DNA from: Pedobacter rhodius
GTDB taxonomy: Bacteria; Bacteroidota; Bacteroidia; Sphingobacteriales; Sphingobacteriaceae
Length of the DNA: 64,000 bases
NCBI RefSeq assembly: GCF_027213645.1
Contig: NZ_JAPWGL010000005.1
Coordinates: 1 to 64,000 of the forward strand
Reading direction: 5' to 3'
Shown: positions 8,411 through 16,672 of the stretch, piece by piece
Position numbering within the stretch: the first letter of the stretch is position 1
Layout: every line of letters begins with the position of its first letter
Made by a program: the position numbers and the translations under genes
The notes under the pieces: generated by a model
Told to the model about the DNA's origin: nothing
What the model saw: the letters and a program-made list of their open reading frames with translations, nothing else
Database searches by the model: none

Positions 8411-8530
8411 AGCAGAAAGGTTAAAGACCAAAGCTGAAAGACCAAAACCTAAAGCGAATAATAGGGTAAAACCTAATTTTATTTGTTTAAAGTTTGCTTT
8501 AGTCTTTCAGCTTTGGTCTTTTTGCTTTTA
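8411..8530. repeat. Long inverted repeat after fadE (AAAGACC family)
   Basis: Arms AAAGACCAAAGCTGAAAGAC (8423-8442) and GTCTTTCAGCTTTGGTCTTT (8502-8521) are a perfect 20-bp inverted repeat with a 59-base loop, followed by a T-rich stretch. It could end the fad transcript. Related words appear at 35051-35105, 52704-52729 and 53893-53935. Confidence 0.85.
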
Positions 8531-8592
8531 CCTATTTGTTAAAATTGGTTAAAAATTGTAGCAACGGTATTAAAAGCTTATTTTTGCAGACT

Positions 8593-9081
8593 ATGGTTAA
8601 GATTAGGCATTTTTTATTGTTGGTTTACATCGCAGGATGTTTTACTGCCTGTAAAAAACTAGATGTTGGAGAAGTTTACGACCCGGTTCCTCAATTTAAA
8701 GCTGATACAACTGCAATAAGGGCATTTGTAAAGTTAAATAATATTCCGGTACTTAAAGATGAAGGTAGTGGGGTATTTTATCAGATTATTGTGCCAGGTA
8801 GTGGAAGCCACACCTATACTACTGCAAGTAGTATAACTGTTGATTACGCAGGTAAGCTTTTAAATGGGACTGTATTTGATGCTTCTAATGGAACGCTTCG
8901 CACATTTGTTTTAGGTAATTTAATACCCGGATGGCAAGTTGCCATACCAAAAATACAAAAGGGTGGACAAATCAGGTTTTTTGTGCCTTCTTATTTTGGT
9001 TATGGAAATACCACACAGGGTTCTATACCGGCAAATTCTGTCCTTGATTTTACAGTAACACTTAATAATACGCCTAACTAA
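8593..9081 (+). CDS. FKBP-type peptidyl-prolyl isomerase, lipoprotein (first of three)
   Basis: A 162-residue lipoprotein with a single FKBP domain, predicted to catalyse cis-trans isomerisation of prolyl bonds outside the cytoplasm. The signal ends in YIAGCFTACKK, with two candidate lipid-bearing Cys residues; the second, before KK, is typical of Bacteroidota. FKBP pocket motifs are present: VDYAGKLLNGTVFDAS, LIPGWQVAIPKIQKGG and FFGYGN-like YFGYGN near the end, closing with IPANSVLDFTVTL. The ATG at 8593 is chosen because it begins the signal peptide; an upstream in-frame start adds 19 residues that do not look like a signal. The stop abuts the next ATG. Confidence 0.88.
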   Translation: MVKIRHFLLLVYIAGCFTACKKLDVGEVYDPVPQFKADTTAIRAFVKLNNIPVLKDEGSGVFYQIIVPGSGSHTYTTASSITVDYAGKLLNGTVFDASNGTLRTFVLGNLIPGWQVAIPKIQKGGQIRFFVPSYFGYGNTTQGSIPANSVLDFTVTLNNTPN

Positions 9082-9537
9082 ATGGGTAATAAATTTATAA
9101 AATTTGTTTTCTGTAGCATTTTACTTATCTCTATAGGATTTGTTTCCTGTAAAAAGGATGAAAATGCTGAAAAACAAATCTCTGAATTTATTAAAAAGAA
9201 TAACATTAGTGCGGTTAAGCATTCATCCGGTCTATATTATCAAATTATAAAACAGGGTGTAGGTTCCTTTACTTATCCTGCAGGTACTAAAATCACCATC
9301 AAGTATGAAGGCAGATTATTAGACGGAACTGTAATTGATAATGGTGGAGGACAAGAAAATACTTTTTTGCTTAATCAACTCATAGAAGGTTGGAGAATCG
9401 GAATTCCACTTATACAAAAGGGAGGCGAAATCAGGTTATTGATTCCGTCTGATTTAGCTTATGGAAGCCAGGCAACCGGACCTGTACCTGCGAATTCGGT
9501 TTTAGATTTTACAATACAATTAATAAACGTACAATAA
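9082..9537 (+). CDS. FKBP-type peptidyl-prolyl isomerase, lipoprotein (second of three)
   Basis: A 151-residue lipoprotein (signal ends IGFVSCKKDE) with one FKBP domain. The pocket is mostly conserved: IKYEGRLLDGTVIDNGGG, LIEGWRIGIPLIQKGGEIRL and SDLAYGSQ, ending PANSVLDFTIQL. The usual VFD is VID here and VIPGW is LIEGW, both tolerated changes. Its ATG follows the previous stop with no gap and the next gene begins 3 bases after its stop, so the three are translationally coupled paralogues, probably made by tandem duplication. The specific clients are unknown. Confidence 0.88.
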   Translation: MGNKFIKFVFCSILLISIGFVSCKKDENAEKQISEFIKKNNISAVKHSSGLYYQIIKQGVGSFTYPAGTKITIKYEGRLLDGTVIDNGGGQENTFLLNQLIEGWRIGIPLIQKGGEIRLLIPSDLAYGSQATGPVPANSVLDFTIQLINVQ

Positions 9538-9540
9538 TTA

Positions 9541-10443
9541 ATGAAGAACCTTACAAAACTTAGCCTGTCAATTTTTTTATTGGCTATTGTATTATTTACA
9601 TCTTGTAAAAAGGAATACGATTCTATAGAAACTGTTGATGAAGCTGCGATTCAGGCGTATATCAAAGCAAATAATCTGACCGGCAAAATGACACGCGATT
9701 CGCTTGGCGTTTATTATCAGGTGCTTGATGCAGGCAGTGGAAGTGTAATTGCAAACCGGGATTCGGTTTTGTTTAGCTATGAAGAGAAGTCGATTACCGA
9801 TGCAACAACTTTTTATTCTACATCTGTAAATGGAAATGAGGGTACCTATTTTGGTTACCTCGCCGGTAAATTTAACGATGCCTGGAAAACAGGATTAAGA
9901 GGCTTAAAGTTTGGCGGAAAAGTAAGACTGTTGGTTCCATCACGTTTAGCGTATGGGAAAAATGGAAATGCGACGTTAAATGTGCCTTCAAATGCAATAA
10001 TCGACACCTATATTACCACATCAACCTATCGTAAACAATGGCAATGGGACGATGCTAAAATCCAGACATATTTAGCTGCTAAAGGATTAACCGCTACCGC
10101 TATAAAGGATGCTTCAAGGGTTTATTACATTACGACAACGCAGGGAACCGGAGTTGACGCAATTAATGAATCGAGTACAGTTGTTTACAAGTATACCGGT
10201 AGACTACTGGATGGTACTGTTTTCGATTCATCTACAGATGGAACTTTTTCTACCACTTTTGCGAGTATCTATGTAGAGGGATGGAAAAGTATTGTTAAAA
10301 AATATACTGCAGGCGCAAAATTCAGGATGTTTATCCCCTCTGACTTAGCTTATGGCACATCAGGAAGTACCGGCGGTGCAGTTGCAATACCTTCCAACGC
10401 CGTACTTGATTTCGACATCGAAATTGTAAGCGTTACGAATTAA
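9541..10443 (+). CDS. Lipoprotein with two FKBP-like domains (third of three)
   Basis: A 300-residue lipoprotein (signal ends LFTSCKKEYDS) that carries two FKBP-like domains. The second, at about residues 185-300, keeps VYKYTGRLLDGTVFDSS, IYVEGWKSIVKKY and SDLAYGTSG. The first, at about 45-160, keeps the fold markers (FGGKVRLLVPSRLAYGK, VPSNAIIDTYI) but has lost the TVFDS strand and has FNDAW in place of VIPGW, so it is probably not an isomerase and may serve in binding or dimerisation. Its 3' end overlaps the convergent photolyase gene by 11 bp. Confidence 0.85.
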   Translation: MKNLTKLSLSIFLLAIVLFTSCKKEYDSIETVDEAAIQAYIKANNLTGKMTRDSLGVYYQVLDAGSGSVIANRDSVLFSYEEKSITDATTFYSTSVNGNEGTYFGYLAGKFNDAWKTGLRGLKFGGKVRLLVPSRLAYGKNGNATLNVPSNAIIDTYITTSTYRKQWQWDDAKIQTYLAAKGLTATAIKDASRVYYITTTQGTGVDAINESSTVVYKYTGRLLDGTVFDSSTDGTFSTTFASIYVEGWKSIVKKYTAGAKFRMFIPSDLAYGTSGSTGGAVAIPSNAVLDFDIEIVSVTN

Positions 10444-11764
10444 GTGCTTCCTTAAAAACTTTTAATACCCTTTCCCTTGCAAAAGTATGCTCAACGATAG
10501 GTTGGGCATATTTTTTTGTGCCAAATTCAGGTACCCATTTTTTAATGTATTCAAATTTCGGGTCGAAACGTTTGGTTTGCAGTTCAGGATTAAAAACCCT
10601 GAAATATGGAGCGGCATCATTTCCGGAGCCTGCGGCCCACTGCCAGCCACCAACATTACTTGCCATTTCATAATCCAGTAGTTTTTCGGCAAAGTAAGCC
10701 TCGCCCCAGCGCCAGTCGATTAACAGATGCTTTGATAAAAAGCTGGCCACAACCATCCGTACGCGGTTATGCATCCAGCCGGTTTCATTCATTTGCCGCA
10801 TACCTGCATCCACCAGAGGATAACCGGTATTGCCTTCGCGCCAGGCTTTAAATTCCGCTTCATCATTGCGCCACTTGATTTTATCATATTGCTTTTTAAA
10901 TGAATCGAAAGCGGCATAAGGAAAGTGCCATAGGATCATCATGTAAAATTCACGCCAGGCCAGTTCCGACAGCCACACATTTGATTTAGCGTCAACAGCA
11001 TCCTGCACAGCTTTGCGAATGCTTAATGTGCCAAAGCGCAAATGTAAACCAATGTGGGTTGTGCCGTCTAAAGCCGGGTAATCCCGTTCTTTTGCATAAT
11101 CGCCGAGCTTGCTTTTGTAGCTCAGTTTCGGAAATTTCATTTCACTTTTCTCAAAGCCCATTTCTTTAAAAGTCGGAATGCTAAGCTTTTTGGTCTGAAA
11201 CAGATTTCTGAAATATTTTTTTGTGGGATAAGGTTTCGTATAAAAATCATTCAGTTTTGCATGCCATTGTTTATAGAAAGGCGTAAAAACCGTGTATGGG
11301 GTTTTATCGGCTTTAAGTATTTCACCTTTTTCAAAAATAACCTGATCCTTATACGTTTTAAAAGCGATTTTTTCGCTGGTTAAAAACTCGAACATATCAT
11401 CATCCCGTTCACGGGCGTAAGGCTCATAATCGTGATTGGTATACACTGCCGCAACATCATATGCTTTCAATACCTCCGGCCAGACCTCTTCAGGCTTGCC
11501 ATACTTTATCAGCAAATCTGAACCTTTTTCCTGAAGCTCCTTCTTAATATTTTCCAGCGTTTCATATATAAAAGTTACCCGGGCATCATCTTTCGGTAAT
11601 TTATCGAGAATGTTTTTATCGAAAATAAATAGCGGTAAAACAGGGTTTTCACTTTTTAATGCGTGGTAAAGTGCTGCATTGTCTTCTAAACGCAAATCGC
11701 GGCGCAACCAGCAAATGTTAACAGCCAAATCTCCGGAAACGGATTTTTCCTTTTTTTTGTTCAT
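10433..11764 (-). CDS. phrB: Deoxyribodipyrimidine photolyase (class I CPD)
   Basis: A 443-residue light-dependent DNA repair enzyme of the photolyase/cryptochrome family. The antenna-binding Rossmann domain begins ICWLRRDLRLEDNAAL. The FAD-binding helical domain has THIGLHLRFGTLSIR, LAWREFYMMILWHFP, GYPLVDAGMRQMNETGWMHN and NVGGWQWAAGSGNDAAPYFR, with the Trp residues used in electron transfer and lesion binding. Length and motifs fit class I CPD photolyases rather than DASH or (6-4) types. A cryptochrome DASH lies 15 kb away (26765-28039). No light-response regulator is adjacent. Confidence 0.92.
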   Translation of the reverse strand: MNKKKEKSVSGDLAVNICWLRRDLRLEDNAALYHALKSENPVLPLFIFDKNILDKLPKDDARVTFIYETLENIKKELQEKGSDLLIKYGKPEEVWPEVLKAYDVAAVYTNHDYEPYARERDDDMFEFLTSEKIAFKTYKDQVIFEKGEILKADKTPYTVFTPFYKQWHAKLNDFYTKPYPTKKYFRNLFQTKKLSIPTFKEMGFEKSEMKFPKLSYKSKLGDYAKERDYPALDGTTHIGLHLRFGTLSIRKAVQDAVDAKSNVWLSELAWREFYMMILWHFPYAAFDSFKKQYDKIKWRNDEAEFKAWREGNTGYPLVDAGMRQMNETGWMHNRVRMVVASFLSKHLLIDWRWGEAYFAEKLLDYEMASNVGGWQWAAGSGNDAAPYFRVFNPELQTKRFDPKFEYIKKWVPEFGTKKYAQPIVEHTFARERVLKVFKEALNS

Positions 11765-11858
11765 ATCACCGCTAAATTAACGTTAATATTAATTTATTGA
11801 AGGTTAACAGCAGAAAAGATTAAACTGTTTAAATTTTGTCTATTCATTTAGAAAAATG

Positions 11859-11950
11859 CCCGCCTGCCGAATGCAGGGAGAGATCTATTTAAACAGATTT
11901 CTCGGCTTCGCTGCACTCCGCCCGAATCCGATAGCTATCGAATGACGGGA
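11859..11950. repeat. Dispersed palindromic repeat, family R1 (degenerate copy)
   Basis: AGAGATCT and AGATTTCTC arms flank a short loop, then CTTCGCTGCACTCCGCC and the palindrome CGATAGCTATCG (11929-11940), then AATGACGGGA. The order of parts matches the intact copies at 125-226 and 48816-48919. Confidence 0.65.
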
Positions 11951-12474
11951 TTTAGAGGGTTTGATTTTCATAAATTTTTCTGTCATTTATATTCATTTTT
12001 ATAATATAATTTAGCTCTATCAATGACAGATATCTTATTTATCTGAAAATAAGTGTTTTGCGTTTACAAATCTGTCGTCAACCCTCAGATGTATTTGAAA
12101 AACTCTAACTTCTACCATTGGCGTTATTTTTTAACTATTGAAATACATCAAATTATGAACTATGTATGTTTACGTTTATAAGGCCAAAGCACTGTTTCAC
12201 CGTTCCGCTTTAAACCGGCCTAACAAATTTTTGGGGATGCACTATCCAAGCCAAAGCACAACCTTAAATACAAAAACGGCGTAGCCCTCATGAATACCTA
12301 TTAAAACAATAAATACTTATGAATAATTTTCAGCCGGCAATTATTAATTAGTTATCATTGTTTTTAATTGTATTAATGAGCTCGCAAAATGCTCGGTTTT
12401 GTTTCTTTTGTTGCCAAACCTGCGAAGCAAGCTTGAAGACCAATAAAAATATAAACTTCTCTGAAAAACAAAAA

Positions 12475-12545
12475 AGCCTGTCCGGTCAGGACAAATAAAA
12501 CACCCCGCCCTGCGGGCACCCCTCTGAAAGAGGGGAATGTGGAAT
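12475..12545. repeat. Dyad-rich intergenic element
   Basis: CCTGTCCGGTCAGGAC is a near-palindrome (12478-12493). It is followed by CCCCGCCCTGCGGG (hairpin, about 12505-12518) and CCCCTCTGAAAGAGGGG (hairpin with arms CCCCTCT / AGAGGGG, about 12520-12536). Three hairpins in 70 bases look like an insertion-type repeat rather than a terminator, since no gene ends here. Confidence 0.6.
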
Positions 12546-12787
12546 AGCAACGTCATTTATATTCATTTTTTCTTAACTTAATTTCATTTTGCCTATGGGA
12601 GGCAGGCGCGAGCATAGACGAATAGAAAAGGCATTCATGAGCCCGCAAAAAGCTCGGTTTTGTTAATTTGAGCTAAGCCAACCTGAACACCATTTAAAAA
12701 TCATACATTAAAAAATTTTAGTCTTTGCGGCAATGAACAAATACAAACAGACGGCAGATTCTTGTTTTAGATAAATAAATACCAGCA

Positions 12788-13234
12788 CTACGCTTCAATA
12801 TCATGTGATTCATATTTACCACTAGCTGCTGTCAATTCGATTTTGTACACAATAATATTAGTATGCTCTGCCTGGCTTATACCATGTGAAGGTTCCTCCG
12901 ATGGCCTATTCGTTAAGGGCATTATTTTGTGGATTATACTCTGCATAACCTGTTGCCTTTCTTCGCCAGCCAGTTCACTAAAATTTCCCTGAAGTATGGC
13001 GCTCTTCCACCTGAACGTATCGAAGATTTCATCAACCTGAAAACAGACCTTGGGATTAGCCCGCATCATGTTTATTTTTTTGCCATTCCCTGAGTGCCCG
13101 TAAATTGCATTATCCCTGTAAACATAGTTGACTGGAACAATGTATGTTTCGCCATCGGCATGACAACCTAATCTTCCAATAACCTGTTGCTCCAAAAAAT
13201 CGATGAGCTGTCCCTTATTTAAATCGCCTAACAT
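12788..13234 (-). CDS. Pyridoxamine 5'-phosphate oxidase-like flavin-binding protein
   Basis: A 148-residue protein of the split-barrel FMN-binding group that includes PNPOx-like and Nim-type proteins. Typical parts are an N-terminal helix with FLEQQVIGRLGCHADGETY, then IVPVNYVYRDNAIYGHSG, then KINMMRANPKVCFQVDEI and WKSAILQGNFSELAGEE. The frame can begin 12 codons earlier, but MLGDLNKGQLIDFLEQ is the usual start. Such proteins bind flavin and may reduce nitro compounds or act in stress; the exact substrate cannot be read from the sequence. It stands alone, with 108 bp to the next gene on the same strand. Confidence 0.85.
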   Translation of the reverse strand: MLGDLNKGQLIDFLEQQVIGRLGCHADGETYIVPVNYVYRDNAIYGHSGNGKKINMMRANPKVCFQVDEIFDTFRWKSAILQGNFSELAGEERQQVMQSIIHKIMPLTNRPSEEPSHGISQAEHTNIIVYKIELTAASGKYESHDIEA

Positions 13235-13342
13235 AATGGTATATTTTAGTTCTATGCTAAAGTTACACAAATAGAAAGCGAAAAGAGATGATAAGGATCA
13301 CCTAACGAGATGATTTAACCGGCAAGTAGCAGTAGGTTATTT

Positions 13343-13846
13343 TTAATTTCGCCATTCCCAGGGCGGTATAGGGTTTGCATCATGCCATAAACCTACTTTT
13401 TTTTCTCTGGCAATTATTTCCAGCTTCGCATATACCCCATCAGAAGAATATTTTTTAAAATGCCAGGCCATACCTTGCTTTATCATTTCCTGGTTTACGA
13501 TTTGTCTCTTGCCATTCACAACGATTGCTATTAACCTTTTGTAGCGGTCGTATTTCTCCACTTTAACGTCAACCATTTGCCCGAAACACAAATCAGATAA
13601 GGCTTCTTTAGCATTATTGCCAAAAGGCTGAGCGGCCCTTTTCTCCGGGCAATCGATATGTGCTAAACGTATCTTAACGGGATGATCCTGGTATAATATT
13701 TCCATGGTATCGCCATCGATAATCCGGATTACTTTGGCAGTAAAATTAAGATGGCTTTTGTATGCCGGCTTGCTTTCACCCGGCGGAATATGGCATGCCT
13801 GAAGCGTTAGCAATAAAACCAGCGCATTTACTTTTCGTAACCACAT
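13343..13846 (-). CDS. Thermonuclease (SNase)-family lipoprotein
   Basis: A 167-residue nuclease of the staphylococcal nuclease family with a lipoprotein signal (LLTLQAC, Cys 18), so probably anchored outside the cytoplasm. Family motifs: VIRIIDGDTMEILYQ, VKIRLAHIDCPEK (catalytic Arg and Glu equivalents), then EKYDRYKRLIAIVV (second Arg), and a C-terminal GLWHDANPIPPWEWR. All the key residues of a working SNase appear present. Its start overlaps the end of the small Cys-rich gene upstream by 19 bp, so the two are coupled. It is the last gene of the minus-strand unit that begins at 17639. Roles could be DNA scavenging or defence against incoming DNA. Confidence 0.9.
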   Translation of the reverse strand: MWLRKVNALVLLLTLQACHIPPGESKPAYKSHLNFTAKVIRIIDGDTMEILYQDHPVKIRLAHIDCPEKRAAQPFGNNAKEALSDLCFGQMVDVKVEKYDRYKRLIAIVVNGKRQIVNQEMIKQGMAWHFKKYSSDGVYAKLEIIAREKKVGLWHDANPIPPWEWRN

Positions 13847-14037
13847 AATGTTTTACCGTCGTTTTTGGCTTTATCGATTGTGCTTTTTATAATTTTATAC
13901 GAGCAATTGCTCAAACCGCGGCAATCGGATGTTAAGTGGTATTTTTTAGTTTTGCCGTTGTTGCAGATGTAAACTGTTGTGTTTTCTTTGCAGGTTGTGG
14001 TTGTTAAAAAAAAGATTAATAGGGAGAGGGTTTTCAT
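13828..14037 (-). CDS. Small exported Cys-rich protein
   Basis: A 69-residue protein with a signal (MKTLSLLIFFLTTTTC; Cys 16 may be lipidated). The mature part has VYICNNGKTKKYHLTSDCRG and LSNCSYKI and ends LCGYEK, that is, four Cys and one His in a compact module that could bind a metal or form disulfides. It overlaps the nuclease gene by 19 bp and lies 51 bp after the vWA lipoprotein gene. The close coupling suggests it works with the nuclease, perhaps as partner or inhibitor, but that is only inference. Confidence 0.75.
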   Translation of the reverse strand: MKTLSLLIFFLTTTTCKENTTVYICNNGKTKKYHLTSDCRGLSNCSYKIIKSTIDKAKNDGKTLCGYEK

Positions 14038-14088
14038 AGTTAATTTAAGTTTATGAGCGGGTTTTGAATATGAAAAGATGCTTTTATA

Positions 14089-14991
14089 TTAGGGATTGAT
14101 ATATTTTTGAATAACCTGATCCAAATTTGAAGGTAAATCTGCTAGCTTTATAACATTGTTTTTGACATTCATTTCTTTAAGCCAATTATTCCAATATTCG
14201 CTGATTACATCTCTTTCAAAAGGATTTTTCTTAGCTGGATTAATTCCTAAAACAAATACTTCCAGATTATTTAAATTGCCATTCGCTTTAATAAAACCAT
14301 AACCTTTTTTTTGCATCAATTCTTTATAATTCGGACTATTCAGCTTTAATGATTTTATAAATTCAGGCGTAATGTAAGAACTTTTGTTTCCTTGTTTAAA
14401 TTTGGAATCCTGATGAAACATATAGCCATCTGTTAAGATAAACAGAATATTTCTGCGATTTGGTTTAATGCAATAATCGTTAACTTTATTCTTGAAAAAT
14501 CCCCAAATATCTGATCCTAAATATTTTTTATCTTTAATTGCAAGTTTATATATCTCGCTAGAAGCTGAAATGTACTGCGACGAAATTTTTAAAATATTTT
14601 CTTTTGTGGTGTTGTCTTTTGTGAAAGATAATTTAAGTTTCTCAGCTAGGTTGTTTATTGCTGGATTTAAAGGTTCTGGCTCGAAATAAATTTGAATCTG
14701 ATCATTGTCTTGTCTTATTGGTTTTGCTCTTAAGTGGGCTTCAAATCCTTTGCTAATGGATTCGATATATCCTAAATCTCTAGTATAAAATTCCATGGAC
14801 GGGTTGGAATTTTTTATTGGGTCAATTCGATCTGAAAGATCTAATAAAATACTGATATTTAAATTTTCTTTTTTGCTGTTTACCTGATTATTAGTTGTAG
14901 CGTTTATGTTGCTTTCTTTTTTATTTTCGCTGCATCCGGCAAAAAGGGTAACAACTATATAGAATGTCAGAAGTTTGAATTTAAAGTTCAT
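14089..14991 (-). CDS. vWA-like domain lipoprotein
   Basis: A 300-residue lipoprotein (LFAGC, Cys 20). After a linker rich in Asn and Lys comes a von Willebrand A-like fold: the first strand reads NISILLDLSDRIDP and a later strand reads NILFILTDGYMF. The metal site is imperfect, because the usual DxSxS is DLSDR, while the TDG part is intact. The domain could therefore bind a metal or a partner with changed geometry. It begins 3 bp after the membrane coiled-coil gene and follows the TerB-like gene, so these form one module. vWA domains commonly act as scaffolds with TerB-type proteins; the role here is unknown. Confidence 0.75.
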   Translation of the reverse strand: MNFKFKLLTFYIVVTLFAGCSENKKESNINATTNNQVNSKKENLNISILLDLSDRIDPIKNSNPSMEFYTRDLGYIESISKGFEAHLRAKPIRQDNDQIQIYFEPEPLNPAINNLAEKLKLSFTKDNTTKENILKISSQYISASSEIYKLAIKDKKYLGSDIWGFFKNKVNDYCIKPNRRNILFILTDGYMFHQDSKFKQGNKSSYITPEFIKSLKLNSPNYKELMQKKGYGFIKANGNLNNLEVFVLGINPAKKNPFERDVISEYWNNWLKEMNVKNNVIKLADLPSNLDQVIQKYINP

Positions 14992-14994
14992 AAT

Positions 14995-16263
14995 TTAGGA
15001 TATTTTAGAGTAAACCACATTTTGAAAATCCGGGTCAATTAGATTAAGCTTTTTGAGGTGCTCATGAGCTATACTTTCACATTGTTCTAGGATTTCATTT
15101 TGTCTCTGTTGTGGCAGAGCAATTTCTGATGCTACGGCTTGAAACCACCCTTCTTTATATTGATAATGATATAAAAGATATTGTTTAAGGTTTAATACAA
15201 AGCCGTCAATTACAGATTGTAATTCTGCAATCTTGCCAGTTATCTCAACAATCTTTTTCTTTAGGTTATTAATTTCCTCTATAATTTCATTCTTAGTATT
15301 TTCCAATAATTTTATTTCTTCCATTTTGGATTTGATATAACCCTTTATTCTATCAATATTTTCGTGCTCTTTCATTGTAATATCAAAAACTAACCCCCAT
15401 ATGATATACACGACAAATCCTGCGAAAATAATCATCCAAAACTCAGACTCGCCCAATGCTATTTTAAGATTATAAGGTAAAGAGTCAGGTGTTTTATTGA
15501 AGTCATAAATTTTCTTTTCAATCTGATAAGCTAGTAAACCATCAAATAAAAATGTAACGATAAATAGAGCTATCATTCTAAAAATATTTTTGATTCCTTT
15601 ACCCTTTTGAACCATGTGAATAACATAACCCAAACCCAAAAAAACCGATGGAATTGTGAAAATTAAAATCGCTTCGAGTAAACCTGCAGCTAATGCATTA
15701 TTAAATGCCTGGGCATCAAAAATGGCTGCAGTAAGGCTATCGTTAGAAAAATCTTTAAAAAAAGCAGAATAGGTTGCTGAAATGTAAAAGACAAATAAAT
15801 ATAAGGTTATTGGGATAAGAAGTAGAAGGCCAATGTAAAATTGTGCCCTAGGACGTTTGGACGTTTCGACACCATATCTTTCGGGGTGATGATTTACATC
15901 TTCAGCTTCATTTTTTGTTGTATTTATTTTATCTATAAGCAGTTGTTTTTTTTCTTCAAAAATTGAAATTGCAGCCTCCGTATTTTTCAATTCGCTTTGC
16001 TTTCTTATTTTCTCATCTATATATGGCTGTTTTAATTTAACTTGCTGGATTTCCTGTTCGCGACATTGTTGTTCAAAGCTACCATAAACATTTTCCAAGC
16101 ATGCTCTAAAATTTATTGGAGCACCCATTGCCTTTAAGGCTGCTCCATAGCCACTCTGGTAGTAGGTAATTCTAATCTTCTGTTCGGTCTGTTCTTCAAT
16201 TTCAGGAACAAAACTTTTAGGTTCTTCACTATTTTTAGTGATAAATAATTTTCTAATTTCCAT
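14995..16263 (-). CDS. Membrane protein with coiled coil (unknown family)
   Basis: A 422-residue protein. Residues about 1-160 are soluble and partly helical, with Glu, Gln and Lys heptads at 75-125. Four membrane helices follow, around FYIGLLLLIPITLYLFVFYI, LLEAILIFTIPSVFLGLGYV, FRMIALFIVTFLFDGLLAY and FWMIIFAGFVVYIIWGLVF. A long coiled coil comes next (KMEEIKLLENTKNEIIEEIN and onward), then a C-terminal helical end. I do not recognise a named family. Flanked 5 bp upstream by the TerB-like gene and 3 bp downstream by the vWA lipoprotein gene, it could be the membrane link between a cytoplasmic TerB-like partner and an outer vWA partner. Confidence 0.78.
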   Translation of the reverse strand: MEIRKLFITKNSEEPKSFVPEIEEQTEQKIRITYYQSGYGAALKAMGAPINFRACLENVYGSFEQQCREQEIQQVKLKQPYIDEKIRKQSELKNTEAAISIFEEKKQLLIDKINTTKNEAEDVNHHPERYGVETSKRPRAQFYIGLLLLIPITLYLFVFYISATYSAFFKDFSNDSLTAAIFDAQAFNNALAAGLLEAILIFTIPSVFLGLGYVIHMVQKGKGIKNIFRMIALFIVTFLFDGLLAYQIEKKIYDFNKTPDSLPYNLKIALGESEFWMIIFAGFVVYIIWGLVFDITMKEHENIDRIKGYIKSKMEEIKLLENTKNEIIEEINNLKKKIVEITGKIAELQSVIDGFVLNLKQYLLYHYQYKEGWFQAVASEIALPQQRQNEILEQCESIAHEHLKKLNLIDPDFQNVVYSKIS

Positions 16264-16268
16264 AACTT

Positions 16269-16667
16269 TTAGTTAATTGAGTTCAATACTTCTTGAAGTT
16301 GTTTTTCTTTTTTAGCACAGTCGATCAGATAATCACATATTCCAATTATATTTTCGGGTAAAAATTCAAATGTTTCACAGTATTTTTTAAGTAAATTGTA
16401 TTCATCTGTTGTTACCTCCTTATCCGCCCAAATCATTATCGCTAAATCATATAAGTATTCAATTCTTTTTTCTATGGCATTAGGAACTTCCATCTTATCG
16501 ACCGGATTAGTTAAGATATTATCCAGGTGTTCTGTACTTATGCCTCTTTGTTCTGCAAATTTGTATAGCTGCTTCATTTCAAGCACATCGAAATTGTTGT
16601 CTGAACAGGCTATTTGATAAAGTCTCAGGAAATGACTCTGTAACTCAATATTAATTATGGTTTCCAT
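16269..16667 (-). CDS. TerB-like domain protein
   Basis: A 132-residue, all-helical acidic protein. It has the two half-motifs typical of TerB/DjlA-like domains: IACSDNNFDVLEMKQLYKFA in the first half and IMIWADKEVTTDEYNLLKKY in the second, each with an acidic D/E cluster that binds metal in known TerB proteins. No signal peptide or membrane helix, so probably cytoplasmic. No terC, terD or terZ genes are in the window, so tellurite resistance itself is not supported. It sits between a small membrane protein and the membrane coiled-coil protein with 5-bp gaps on both sides. Confidence 0.7.
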   Translation of the reverse strand: METIINIELQSHFLRLYQIACSDNNFDVLEMKQLYKFAEQRGISTEHLDNILTNPVDKMEVPNAIEKRIEYLYDLAIMIWADKEVTTDEYNLLKKYCETFEFLPENIIGICDYLIDCAKKEKQLQEVLNSIN

Positions 16668-16672
16668 ATAAT

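Larger units (their letters stand above)
11765..12787. other. Gene-free, repeat-rich kilobase
   Basis: No convincing gene. It holds an R1 copy (11859-11950), the word GTCATTTATATTCATTTTT twice (about 11985 and 12552), a diverged ~60-base repeat around GAG-C-CGCAAAA-GCTCGGTTTTGTT twice (about 12378 and 12639), and a dyad-rich stretch at 12475-12545 with facing GGACAA, CACCCC and GGGG words. Open frames here have no coding character. Confidence 0.7.

Noticed and set aside
10462..10851. Open frames antisense or out of frame to the photolyase gene
   Set aside because: Shadow frames of a well-supported gene.
12344..12556. 70-residue open frame on the minus strand
   Set aside because: It runs through the triple-hairpin repeat and has a low-complexity translation.
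16269..16667. Tellurite-resistance operon
   Set aside because: Only one TerB-like domain is present; terC, terD, terE and terZ are absent.
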